From Modestobacter marinus (GTDB taxonomy: Bacteria > Actinomycetota > Actinomycetes > Mycobacteriales > Geodermatophilaceae): a stretch of 64,000 nt of DNA. This document shows, piece by piece, positions 36,342 to 44,260 of the stretch. The notes under the pieces are model-generated. The model was not told the origin of the DNA and searched no databases. It was given only the letters and a program-made list of their open reading frames with translations. A program made the translations under genes and the position numbers. Positions within the stretch are counted from its first letter, which is position 1. Each line of letters starts with the position of its first letter. The DNA is taken from contig NZ_JAAMPA010000003.1 of the NCBI RefSeq assembly GCF_011758655.1, forward strand, positions 248,001 to 312,000, written 5' to 3'.

Positions 36342-36437
36342 GGAGGCGTCAGGGTGTCTGGTGGCCCCCGCGGCCTCTAAAGCCGACGTGGTCGAGCATC
36401 TCGGCCAGGCGGGTTCGATTCCCGTCCGCCTCCGCCA
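36342..36437 (+). tRNA. selC: Selenocysteine tRNA with CUA anticodon
   Basis: 96-nt tRNA-Sec with encoded CCA (36435-36437) and discriminator G. Acceptor GGAGGCG pairs with CGCCTCC; T-arm GCGGG-TTCGATT-CCCGT; long variable arm TGGTCGAG-CAT-CTCGGCCA (8 bp), as in tRNA-Sec. Anticodon stem CGGC/GCCG closes a seven-base loop CTCTAAA: C32, T33, anticodon C-T-A (36377-36379), A37, A38. Normal tRNA-Sec has TCA for UGA; CTA predicts reading of UAG. The divergent selD and downstream selA/selB support Sec identity over tRNA-Ser or a suppressor. UAG-Sec is documented in Geodermatophilus and Blastococcus. The eighth acceptor pair is a T/C mismatch. Confidence 0.92.
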
Positions 36438-36442
36438 GCCCT

Positions 36443-36478
36443 CCGGCCGGCCCGGTCCTCACCGACCCGGCCGGCCGG
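36443..36478 (+). terminator. Hairpin after tRNA-Sec
   Basis: CCGGCCGG (36443-36450) can pair with 36471-36478, with an inner CCGG/CCGG pairing, five bases after the tRNA CCA. Between it and lacI (36479-36630) no gene is seen. Confidence 0.5.
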
Positions 36479-36630
36479 TGCCCGGAGTGGGCCCCGGCCG
36501 GCGGGGCGTCGTCCCGGCGTGGGCCTCGATGGCCTGGTCGCTGTGGCAGTCTCCCCGAGGACGACGGGCGGATGCCCGCCTCCGGGTCCCGATCGGGGGC
36601 CCGTGAGGCCACGAGCGGGAGGAGGTGCCG

Positions 36631-37629
36631 GTGGCCGCCACCCTGCACGACGTGGCCCGGCTGGCCGGTGTGTCCTTCAAGACGGTCTCGAACGTGGTCA
36701 ACGACTACCCGCACGTCCGGGCCAGCACCCGGCAGCGCGTGCTGGCCGCGATCGAGGAGCTGGGGTACCAGCCCAACCTCTCCGCGCGCAGCCTGCGCTC
36801 CGGACGCAGCGACGCGATCAGCCTGGCGGTGCCGGAGCTGCGGCTGCCCTACTTCGCGGAGCTGGCCGACGAGGTGATCCGCGCCGCCGAGCGACGCGGC
36901 CTGGTGGTCCTGATCGAGCAGACCAACCGGGACCGCCAGCGCGAGATCGACCTGCTGTCCAGCAACCGGCTGCGGATGGTCGACGGGCTGCTGTTCAGCC
37001 CGCTGGGCATGAGCGAGCAGGACGCCGCGCTGCTGGAGATCGGCGTGCCCCTGGTGCTGCTGGGGGAGCGGCTGTTCCACCCGGCGGTCGACCACGTGAT
37101 GATCCAGAACGTCGAGGCGGCGCGCGGCGCGACCCGGTACCTGCTCGAGCGCGGGCGGCGGCGCATCGCGGTGGTGGGCTACCACCCCGGCGAGGTCATC
37201 GGCTCCGCCGGCCTGCGGTTCCGCGGCTACCGGGAGGCGCTGGAGGAGGCCGGGATCGCCCTCGACGAGCGCCTGCTCGGGGTGGCCGAGCTCTGGCACC
37301 GGCACCAGGGGGCCGAGGCCGCGCACCAGCTGCTGGAGTCCGGCGCGGACTTCGACGCGGTCTTCGCCTTCAACGACACCCTCGCCCTGGGTGCGATGCA
37401 CGCCCTGCTGGCCGCCGGACGGCGGGTCCCCGAGGACGTCGCGGTCATCGGCTTCGACAACACCGACGAGGGTCAGTACTCCCAGCCCACGCTGACCACG
37501 ATCGACCCCGGACGGCGCGAGATCGCCGATCTCGCGGTGGAGACGGTGACCCGCCGGATCGCCGACCGGGAGCTCCCGGTCCAGCACGTGGCGGTCGGCT
37601 GGTCCCTCGTGGAGCGCGAGTCCACCTGA
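36631..37629 (+). CDS. LacI family transcriptional regulator
   Basis: 332-residue repressor. The N-terminal HTH plus hinge (about 1-55: TLHDVARLAGVSFKTVSNVV, LSARSLRSGRS) is followed by a periplasmic-binding-like sugar-sensing domain (DGLLFSPLG, GFDNTDEGQYSQPTLTTI). GTG 36631 has GGGAGGAGG five bases upstream. It lies directly before the arabinoside operon, whose promoter carries a LacI-type palindrome, so it should repress that operon until an arabinose-containing ligand binds; the ligand is inferred from the GH51 gene. Confidence 0.9.
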   Translation: MAATLHDVARLAGVSFKTVSNVVNDYPHVRASTRQRVLAAIEELGYQPNLSARSLRSGRSDAISLAVPELRLPYFAELADEVIRAAERRGLVVLIEQTNRDRQREIDLLSSNRLRMVDGLLFSPLGMSEQDAALLEIGVPLVLLGERLFHPAVDHVMIQNVEAARGATRYLLERGRRRIAVVGYHPGEVIGSAGLRFRGYREALEEAGIALDERLLGVAELWHRHQGAEAAHQLLESGADFDAVFAFNDTLALGAMHALLAAGRRVPEDVAVIGFDNTDEGQYSQPTLTTIDPGRREIADLAVETVTRRIADRELPVQHVAVGWSLVEREST

Positions 37630-37744
37630 CCGCCGACGGCCGGGCGTGAGGTGCCGGCCCGGGCGAGAGCGCTCTCCCACGCGCCGCCGCCGGCTCGTCC
37701 GGCGGGGCCCCGCGGGGGCATTGGTCACGAGTCGGTCGCGGTGC

Positions 37745-37773
37745 TTGACAGCACCCCGGCCGGTGAGCAGGAT
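37745..37773 (+). promoter_or_regulatory. Promoter of the arabinoside operon
   Basis: -35 TTGACA (37745-37750), 17-bp spacer, -10 CAGGAT (37768-37773), start expected near 37780. It lies 115 bp after lacI and ~300 bp before the binding-protein gene. Confidence 0.7.
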
Positions 37774-37781
37774 CTCGATTC

Positions 37782-37791
37782 ACAACGTTGT
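37782..37791. promoter_or_regulatory. LacI-family operator
   Basis: ACAACGTTGT, a perfect palindrome with the central CG typical of LacI-family operators, flanked by A/T (TTC...AAAA), placed at +1 to +12 of the promoter at 37745-37773. The A/T content stands out from all surrounding DNA. The lacI gene immediately upstream is the natural partner. Confidence 0.8.
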
Positions 37792-38071
37792 AAAAGTGCT
37801 CCACCGCACAGCTCGTCCAGCGAGCGGACCACAGGATCGCCCAACCACGGCGACCGGAACGCCTCTCCCGGACGCAGGCAGGACCCCGTCGCAGGGCACG
37901 GGTCCGGCGCCGCCGGCGCCGGGCGCACCGGTCCTCGCGCACGCCCCGGCCAACGCATCGCGCACGACCGCACCACCAGGCACTCCGCACCACCGCGCAC
38001 CCCGCACAGCACGCACTCCGCACCACCCCACGACGACGACGTCAGTGGGCGCCACTCCTACAGGGAGCACC
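37792..38071 (+). other. Long C-rich leader of the arabinoside operon
   Basis: About 280 nt between operator and the GTG of the binding-protein gene. The transcript strand becomes strongly C-rich and G-poor between about 37960 and 38045 (CACC, CCGC, CACCCC runs), the composition of Rho-utilisation sites. A weak GGGAG element precedes the start. No small coding frame is convincing. Confidence 0.4.
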
Positions 38072-39424
38072 GTGAAGAACAGACTCCTCACCGTCGTCCT
38101 CGGCGCCGGCACCGTGATGGCCTCGCTCTCCGCCTGCGGTGGCGGGGACGGAGGCGACACCGCCAGCGCAGACGCCGGCAACTGCAGCGTCCCCATCGCC
38201 AAGCCCGAGGCCGCCGTCGTCTCGGTCTGGGCCTGGTACCCCAACATGAAGACGGTCGTCGAGAACTTCAACGGCTCGCACGACGACGTCCAGGTCTGCC
38301 TGACCAACGCCGGCCAGGGCGCCGACGAGTACGCCCGATTCCAGACCGCGGTCTCCGCGGGCACCGGCGCGCCGGACGTGATCATGCTCGAGACCGACAC
38401 CGTCCCGGTCTTCGCGCTCCAGGAGGCGCTCGTCGACCTCACCGAGTACGGCGCCGAGGAGGTCGAGGGCAACTTCGGCGCGGGCGCCTGGGCGGACGTC
38501 TCCAGCGGTGACGCCGTCTACGGCATCCCGGTCGACGGCGGTCCGATGGCGATGATGTACCGCACCGACGTCTTCGAGCAGTACGGCATCACCCCACCCA
38601 CGACGTGGGAGGAGTACCGGGCCGCAGGCGAGAAGCTGAAGGCCGCCGGCGGACCGCTCATGGGCGACTTCCCGGCCAACGTGCCGGCCCCGACCGTCGC
38701 GCTCATGCAGCAGAACGGCGCCGAGCCCTGGGTCTACGACTCCGGCGACCCGACCCAGCTGGAGATCAACCTGAACAGTCCGGAGAGCAAGGAGGTCCTC
38801 GACTACTGGGCCGGCCTGGTGCGCGACGGGCTGGTCGGCACCCAGGACCAGTTCACCACCGACTACATCGCGGGGGCGATCCGCGGTGACTACGCCACCT
38901 ACATCTCCGCCGCCTGGGCGCCCGGCTACCTGACCGGTGCCGGCGCCGGTGAGGGCGAGGACGCCGGCAACTGGGCGGTGGCGCCGCTGCCGCAGTGGGA
39001 CCCGGCCAACCCGGTGTCGGTGAACTGGGGTGGCTCGGTGTTCTCGGTCACCAGCCAGTCCGAGCAGCCCGAGCTCGCCGCGCAGGTGGCGAAGGAGCTC
39101 TACGCCGACGACGCCTCGCTGACCGACGGGTGGACCAGCCAGACGATCTTCCCGCTCAACCAGTCGGTGCTCAGCTCGCAGGAGTTCATCGACAACCAGT
39201 CGGAGTTCTTCAACGGCCAGACGGCCAACAAGGACGTCTACATCCCCGCCGCCGACGCCTACGAGGGCTCGACCTACAGCCCCTTCGGCACGACGTTCTA
39301 CGCCCAGTTCACCGAGGAGATCGCCGCGATCAACGCGGGGGAGAAGACCGGCTCCGAGGCGCTGGACGACCTGCAGGCCGAGATGGAGCAGTACGCGACG
39401 GAGCAGGGCTTCACGCTCCAGTGA
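38072..39424 (+). CDS. Sugar ABC transporter substrate-binding lipoprotein (CUT1)
   Basis: 450-residue extracellular solute-binding lipoprotein (MalE-like, family 1). Signal peptide with lipobox LSAC, lipidated Cys22, then a Gly/Asp-rich tether. The body shows DVIMLETDTVPVFALQEALVD, YGIPVDGGPMAMMYRTDVF and WGGSVFSVTSQSEQPELA, typical of CUT1 receptors. GTG 38072 was chosen for the signal peptide. First gene of the operon; a 16-bp stem follows the stop. The neighbouring GH51 enzyme suggests arabino-oligosaccharides as ligand. Confidence 0.9.
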   Translation: MKNRLLTVVLGAGTVMASLSACGGGDGGDTASADAGNCSVPIAKPEAAVVSVWAWYPNMKTVVENFNGSHDDVQVCLTNAGQGADEYARFQTAVSAGTGAPDVIMLETDTVPVFALQEALVDLTEYGAEEVEGNFGAGAWADVSSGDAVYGIPVDGGPMAMMYRTDVFEQYGITPPTTWEEYRAAGEKLKAAGGPLMGDFPANVPAPTVALMQQNGAEPWVYDSGDPTQLEINLNSPESKEVLDYWAGLVRDGLVGTQDQFTTDYIAGAIRGDYATYISAAWAPGYLTGAGAGEGEDAGNWAVAPLPQWDPANPVSVNWGGSVFSVTSQSEQPELAAQVAKELYADDASLTDGWTSQTIFPLNQSVLSSQEFIDNQSEFFNGQTANKDVYIPAADAYEGSTYSPFGTTFYAQFTEEIAAINAGEKTGSEALDDLQAEMEQYATEQGFTLQ

Positions 39425-39447
39425 GCTGACCCCCCGCCCGGCCGTCC

Positions 39448-39485
39448 GGGTGCCGGGAGCGGGACGACCCCCGCTCCCGGCACCC
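39448..39485 (+). terminator. Intra-operon hairpin between binding protein and permease
   Basis: GGGTGCCGGGAGCGGG pairs perfectly with 39470-39485 around a six-base loop. It should act as partial terminator and 3' stabiliser, giving more binding protein than permease, as known for malE-malF. Confidence 0.7.
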
Positions 39486-39518
39486 CCTCCCTCCCCTGCG
39501 CACGAGAGCGAGACCGCA

Positions 39519-40466
39519 ATGGCAACGCTGGACACGGCGCCGCGGCCGCAGGCCCCGGCCCCGGACCGAGCCCCCGGACGCAGCCGACGGCGCCGCCGCG
39601 GCCGTTCGCAGGGCCTCATCGGCTGGGCCTTCCTGGCCCCCTTCGCCCTGGTGTTCCTGCTCTTCCTGGTGACACCGCTGCTCTACGCCTTCTACCTCAG
39701 CCTCTACACCAAGGGCCTGGCCACCGGTGAGCGCTTCGCCGGCCTGGACAACTACACCCGCGCCTTCACCGACCCGGCCTTCCTGCGCGGCGTCTGGTTC
39801 GTCATCCGGTTCTCCGCGGTCGTCATCCCGGTGCAGATCCTGGTCGCGCTGGCCGCAGCGCTGGTACTGGACTCGGTCACCAGCCGCTTCGCCCGCTTCT
39901 CCCGGCTGATGATCTTCGTGCCGTACGCGATCCCCGCGGTGATCGGCGCCGTCATGTGGGGCTTCCTCTACAGCCCCAACTTCGGCCCCCTGGAGCAGCT
40001 GTTCGGCGACAGCGCACCGTTCCTGCTCAGCCCGGACAACCTGTTCTACGGGTTCACCAACGTGGTCACCTGGCAGTGGGCCGGCTACTACATGATCATC
40101 ATCTACGCCGCCCTGCAGGGCATCGACCCGGCCGTCTACGAGGCGGCCCGGATCGACGGCGCCAACGCGCGGCAGATCGCGCTGCGGATCAAGGTCCCGA
40201 TGATCAGCTCCGCGCTGATCCTCATCCTGGTCTTCTCGCTGATCGGGACGCTGCAGTTCTTCACCGAACCGCAGGTGCTGACCCCGATCTCCAACGGGGC
40301 GATCAGCACCGACATCACGCCGAACGTCTACGCCTTCAACCTGGCGTTCCGGTTCGCGCAGTTCAACTACGCCTCCGCCATCTCCTTCGCGCTGGGCATC
40401 GTCGTCTTCATCGGCGTCTACCTGTTCCTCTTCCTGACCCGCAAGCGTGGGGGGTTCCTCAAGTGA
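39519..40466 (+). CDS. Sugar ABC transporter permease (MalF-like)
   Basis: 315-residue integral membrane protein with six TM helices, first at about residues 35-58. The EAA cytoplasmic loop is YEAARIDGANARQIALRIKVPM, here with the canonical EAA-x3-G spacing (residues about 205-220), which contacts the ATPase. A basic Arg-rich N-terminus precedes TM1. ATG 39519 was chosen from homology; no strong Shine-Dalgarno is seen. The stop overlaps the next permease start by four bases. Confidence 0.9.
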   Translation: MATLDTAPRPQAPAPDRAPGRSRRRRRGRSQGLIGWAFLAPFALVFLLFLVTPLLYAFYLSLYTKGLATGERFAGLDNYTRAFTDPAFLRGVWFVIRFSAVVIPVQILVALAAALVLDSVTSRFARFSRLMIFVPYAIPAVIGAVMWGFLYSPNFGPLEQLFGDSAPFLLSPDNLFYGFTNVVTWQWAGYYMIIIYAALQGIDPAVYEAARIDGANARQIALRIKVPMISSALILILVFSLIGTLQFFTEPQVLTPISNGAISTDITPNVYAFNLAFRFAQFNYASAISFALGIVVFIGVYLFLFLTRKRGGFLK

Positions 40467-41383
40467 GCGTCCTGACCCGAACCGCCGACGTCGAGGCCCC
40501 GCCGACCGGGGCGGCCGCTGCCCCCCGCCGCCGGGGCCGGCGCGCCTGGACCTCGCACGTGTTCCTCGCGTTCCTGGTCCTGTACTTCGTGCTGCCGCTG
40601 TGGTTCCTGGTGGTGGCGAGCACCAAGAGCGGCGGCGGGCTGTTCAACTCGCCCAACGGCGCGCTCTGGTTCGGCGACGGCTTCCACCTGTTCGACAACC
40701 TGTCGACGCTGTTCACCTACAACGACGGCATCTACCTGCGCTGGCTGGGCAACTCGCTGCTCTACGCCTTCGGCGGGGGAGTGGGCGCCACCGTCCTGGC
40801 CGTCCTGGCCGGCTACGCCTTCGCCAAGTTCGACTTCCCGGGCCGGCGGCTGACCTTCGCGCTCCTGCTGGGCGCGGTGATGGTGCCGATGACGGCGCTG
40901 GTGATCCCCACCTTCGTGATGCTGTCGGAGGTCGGGATGACCAACACGGTGTGGGCGGTGATCCTGCCGTCGATGCTCAGCCCGTTCGGCGTCTACCTGA
41001 TGCGGGTCTACTGCGCCGACGCCGTCCCCGACGAGCTGCTGGACGCCGCCCGGATGGACGGCGCCGGGGAGTTCCGGGTGTTCCGGCAGGTGGCCCTGCC
41101 GCTCATGCGCCCGGCACTGGTCACCGTGCTGCTGCTGTCGGTCGTGGGCACCTGGAACAACTACTTCCTGCCACTGGCCGTGCTCTCGGACTCCCAGCTC
41201 TTCCCGGTGACCGTCGGGATCAACCTCTGGCAGGGGCTGGCCGGCGCCAACAACGGCGGCGGGGTGTCGCTGTACACCCTGATCATCGTCGGCTCGCTGG
41301 TCTCGATCCTGCCGCTGATCGGCGCCTTCCTCGGCCTGCAGAAGTACTGGCAGGGCGGGCTCTCCATCGGCAGCCTCAAGTAG
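40463..41383 (+). CDS. Sugar ABC transporter permease (MalG-like)
   Basis: 306-residue second permease with six TM helices; EAA-type loop LLDAARMDGAGEFRVFRQVA (about residues 193-212). The first TM begins near residue 35 after an Ala/Pro/Arg-rich cytosolic stretch. It ends QKYWQGGLSIGSLK, the usual MalG-type terminus. GTG 40463 overlaps the upstream stop. The stop codon is TAG. A small hairpin lies between this gene and abfA. Confidence 0.9.
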   Translation: MSVLTRTADVEAPPTGAAAAPRRRGRRAWTSHVFLAFLVLYFVLPLWFLVVASTKSGGGLFNSPNGALWFGDGFHLFDNLSTLFTYNDGIYLRWLGNSLLYAFGGGVGATVLAVLAGYAFAKFDFPGRRLTFALLLGAVMVPMTALVIPTFVMLSEVGMTNTVWAVILPSMLSPFGVYLMRVYCADAVPDELLDAARMDGAGEFRVFRQVALPLMRPALVTVLLLSVVGTWNNYFLPLAVLSDSQLFPVTVGINLWQGLAGANNGGGVSLYTLIIVGSLVSILPLIGAFLGLQKYWQGGLSIGSLK

Positions 41384-41391
41384 CGCCCGGC

Positions 41392-41416
41392 GCCGCCCGC
41401 CCCCGCGGCGGGCGGC
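41392..41416 (+). terminator. Hairpin between permease and abfA
   Basis: GCCGCCCGC (41392-41400) pairs with GCGGGCGGC (41408-41416), nine bases past the permease stop. The rest of the gap to 41526 is CCGG-rich. Confidence 0.5.
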
Positions 41417-41526
41417 CCCCGCCGGCCCTGCCGGCCTCGTCTGGCTCCGCCGGCCCCGCCGGCCGCAGCCCTCCCCACCCCACCCCATGCGATCGCGGCA
41501 CCGCCGCGCCCTCGAGGAGCACCCCC

Positions 41527-43038
41527 ATGCCCGCTGCACGTCTCACGCTCGACCCGCGCTTCACGGTCGGCGCGGTCCACCGCCGCGTCTTCGGCTCCTT
41601 CGTCGAGCACCTCGGCCGCTGTGTCTACGACGGCATCTACGAGCCGGGGCACCCGGCCGCCGACGAGGAGGGCTTCCGCACCGACGTCCTGGACCTGGTC
41701 CGCGAGCTGGGGGTGTCGACGATCCGCTACCCGGGCGGCAACTTCGTCTCCGGCTACCGCTGGGAGGACGGCGTCGGCCCCCGGGAGTCCCGGCCCAAGC
41801 GGCTCGACCTCGCCTGGCACTCCCTGGAGACCAACCAGGTCGGCCTGCACGAGTTCGCCCGCTGGAACGACCGGGTCGGCAGCGAGCTGATGCTGGCGGT
41901 CAACCTCGGCACCCGCGGCGTCCAGGAGGCGCTGGACCTGCTCGAGTACAGCAACGTCCGGTCCGGCTCGGCGCTGTCGGACCAGCGCATCGCCGACGGC
42001 ACCCCGGAGCCCCTCGGTGTCCGCATGTGGTGCCTGGGCAACGAGATGGACGGCCCCTGGCAGCTGGGGCACCGCAGCGCCGAGGACTACGGCAAGCTCG
42101 CCAGCCAGACGGCCAAGGCGATGCGCCAGCTCGACCCTTCGGTGCAGCTGGTGGTGTGCGGCAGCTCCAACTCGGACATGCCGACGTTCGGCGCGTGGGA
42201 GCGCACCGTCCTGGAGCACACCTACGTCGACGTCGACTACATCTCCTGCCACGCGTACTACGCCGAGAAGGACGGCGACCTGGCCGGCTTCCTGGCCTCC
42301 GCCGTGGACATGGACCGGTTCATCGAGGCCGTCGTCGCCACCGCCGACCACGTCAAGGCGGTGCTGCGCAGCGAGAAGACGATCGACATCTCCTTCGACG
42401 AGTGGAACGTCTGGAACCAGGACCGCTTCCACGACGAGGACCAGATCACCGACATCGAGCAGTGGCCCTACGCCCCGCGGCTGCTCGAGGACGTCTACTC
42501 CGTCGCCGACGCGGTCGTGGTCGGCAACCTGCTGATCTCGCTGCTCAAGCACGCCGACCGGGTGACCTCGGCCAGCCTCGCCCAGCTGGTCAACGTGATC
42601 GCCCCGATCATGACCGAGCCCGGCGGCCCGGCCTGGCGGCAGACGACGTTCTTCCCGTTCGCGCTCACCTCGCGGCTGGCCCGGGGCGACGCGCTGCGGG
42701 TCGAGCTCGCGTGCGAGACCTACCCGACCGGGAAGCACGGCGACGTCCCGGTCGTCGACGCCGTCGCCACGCACGACCCCGCCACCGGCCGGACGGCGCT
42801 GTTCCTGGTCAACCGGGCGATCGAGGGGCCGGTGACGGTGACCGTCGACGCCGGCGCGCTCGGCGACGTCGACGTCCTGGAGACGCACACGCTGCACGAC
42901 GGCGACCCCTACGCCGCCAACACGCTGGCCGAGCCGACCCGGGTCGCCCCGGGGGAGAACAAGAGCGTCCTGCTGGAGAACGGGTCGCTCACCGTGGAGC
43001 TGCCCCCCGTCTCCTGGACGGCGATCTCCCTCGGCTGA
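41527..43038 (+). CDS. abfA: Alpha-L-arabinofuranosidase, GH51
   Basis: 503-residue retaining glycosidase that releases arabinofuranosyl residues from arabino-oligosaccharides. It begins with the GH51 hallmark [19 protein letters not shown]. Catalytic acid/base Glu173 is in [10 protein letters not shown] and nucleophile Glu292 in FDEWNVW, almost the same numbering as Geobacillus AbfA (175/294). No signal peptide, so it acts in the cytosol on imported oligosaccharides. ATG 41527 is preceded by GAGGAG. It lies within the transporter operon, between permeases and ATPase. Confidence 0.95.
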   Translation: MPAARLTLDPRFTVGAVHRRVFGSFVEHLGRCVYDGIYEPGHPAADEEGFRTDVLDLVRELGVSTIRYPGGNFVSGYRWEDGVGPRESRPKRLDLAWHSLETNQVGLHEFARWNDRVGSELMLAVNLGTRGVQEALDLLEYSNVRSGSALSDQRIADGTPEPLGVRMWCLGNEMDGPWQLGHRSAEDYGKLASQTAKAMRQLDPSVQLVVCGSSNSDMPTFGAWERTVLEHTYVDVDYISCHAYYAEKDGDLAGFLASAVDMDRFIEAVVATADHVKAVLRSEKTIDISFDEWNVWNQDRFHDEDQITDIEQWPYAPRLLEDVYSVADAVVVGNLLISLLKHADRVTSASLAQLVNVIAPIMTEPGGPAWRQTTFFPFALTSRLARGDALRVELACETYPTGKHGDVPVVDAVATHDPATGRTALFLVNRAIEGPVTVTVDAGALGDVDVLETHTLHDGDPYAANTLAEPTRVAPGENKSVLLENGSLTVELPPVSWTAISLG

Positions 43039-43053
43039 GCCACCTGCACCACC

Positions 43054-43083
43054 CCGGGCGGGCGCGCGCAGGCGCCCGCCCGG
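43054..43083 (+). terminator. Hairpin between abfA and the ATPase gene
   Basis: CCGGGCGGGCGC pairs perfectly with 43072-43083 around a six-base loop, 16 bp after abfA. Confidence 0.6.
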
Positions 43084-43126
43084 ACCACCCCCACCCACCG
43101 GATCCACCACCACCAGGAGACGCCCG

Positions 43127-44200
43127 ATGGCGACCGTCACCTTCGACCGAGCAACGTGTGCCTATGCCGGAGCCGACCGCCGGGCGGTCGACGAACTGGA
43201 CCTGGAGGTGGCCGACGGCGAGTTCCTGGCGCTCGTGGGGCCCTCCGGGTGCGGCAAGTCGACGTCCCTGCGGATGCTCGCCGGGCTCGAGGACGTCACC
43301 GAGGGCGCGATCCGGATCGGCGGGCGCGACGTCACCGACGTGCCGCCGAAGGACCGGGACATCGCGATGGTGTTCCAGAACTACGCGCTCTACCCGCACA
43401 TGACCGTGGGCGACAACATGGGCTTCGCGCTCAAGATCGCCGGTGTCGACAAGGCCGAGCGGGACAAGCGGGTCCGGGAGGCGGCGAAGCTGCTGGACCT
43501 GGAGCCCTACCTGGACCGCAAGCCGAAGGCCCTGTCCGGTGGTCAGCGGCAGCGGGTCGCGATGGGCCGGGCGATCGTCCGCTCCCCGCAGGTGTTCCTG
43601 ATGGACGAGCCGCTGTCGAACCTGGACGCCAAGCTGCGGGTGCAGACGCGCACGCAGATCGCCTCGCTGCAGCGCCGGCTCGGGGTGACCACCGTCTACG
43701 TCACCCACGACCAGGTCGAGGCGATGACCATGGGCGACCGGGTCGCGGTGCTCAAGGACGGCGTCCTGCAGCAGTGCGACGCCCCGGGGGTGCTCTACGA
43801 CCGCCCGGCCAACGTCTTCGTCGCCGGCTTCATCGGCTCCCCGGCGATGAACCTGTTCGAGCTGCCGGTGACCGACGGGGGAGTGCGCTTCGGTGACCTG
43901 GTCCTCCCGGTGCCGCGCGACGTGCTCGGCCAGGTCACCGGCGGCACGGTGACCCTCGGCGTGCGGCCGGAGGACCTCGCGCTCGCCGACCGGGGCGTCG
44001 CCGTCCAGGTCGACGTCGTCGAGGAGCTGGGCGCCGACGCCTACGTGTACGGACGGAGCGAGCAGGGCGGGGAGCAGCGTCCGATCACCGTGCGGGTCGA
44101 CGGGCGGCGCCCGCCCCGGCGGGACTCGGTCGTCCACGTCGCGCCGCACCCGGACCGCGTGCACCTCTTCGGCGCCGACGGCGGGCGACTGGGGGCCTGA
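43127..44200 (+). CDS. Sugar ABC transporter ATP-binding protein (UgpC/MsmK-like)
   Basis: 357-residue ATPase. Walker [11 protein letters not shown]-loop [12 protein letters not shown], signature LSGGQRQRV, Walker [14 protein letters not shown]-loop [10 protein letters not shown], then a C-terminal TOBE/OB region ([12 protein letters not shown]) where regulatory proteins can bind. It belongs to the CUT1 ATPases that often serve several transporters; here it is the last gene of the operon and so probably dedicated to the two permeases upstream. Shine-Dalgarno CAGGAG precedes ATG 43127. Confidence 0.92.
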   Translation: MATVTFDRATCAYAGADRRAVDELDLEVADGEFLALVGPSGCGKSTSLRMLAGLEDVTEGAIRIGGRDVTDVPPKDRDIAMVFQNYALYPHMTVGDNMGFALKIAGVDKAERDKRVREAAKLLDLEPYLDRKPKALSGGQRQRVAMGRAIVRSPQVFLMDEPLSNLDAKLRVQTRTQIASLQRRLGVTTVYVTHDQVEAMTMGDRVAVLKDGVLQQCDAPGVLYDRPANVFVAGFIGSPAMNLFELPVTDGGVRFGDLVLPVPRDVLGQVTGGTVTLGVRPEDLALADRGVAVQVDVVEELGADAYVYGRSEQGGEQRPITVRVDGRRPPRRDSVVHVAPHPDRVHLFGADGGRLGA

Positions 44201-44206
44201 GCGCAC

Positions 44207-44235
44207 GCTGCCCCGCCCGCGCCGGGCGGGGCAGC
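44207..44235 (+). terminator. Terminator of the arabinoside operon
   Basis: GCTGCCCCGCCCG pairs perfectly with 44223-44235 around a three-base loop, six bases after the ATPase stop and just before the selA promoter. It isolates selA from the sugar operon. Confidence 0.75.
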
Positions 44236-44245
44236 GCAGCCGTCC

Positions 44246-44251
44246 TAGGCT
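44246..44251 (+). promoter_or_regulatory. selA -10 box
   Basis: TAGGCT, nine bases before the selA ATG; the same hexamer as at tRNA-Sec and nadD. Confidence 0.55.
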
Positions 44252-44260
44252 GGTGGCGAG

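Noticed and set aside
36342-36437. Suppressor or serine tRNA instead of tRNA-Sec
   Set aside because: The variable arm length, total length of 96 nt and position beside selD with selA-selB downstream fit tRNA-Sec; a tRNA-Ser would carry a Ser anticodon.
37646-38071. N-terminal extension of the sugar-binding protein
   Set aside because: It would translate the operator and leader; the lipoprotein signal peptide starts at 38072.
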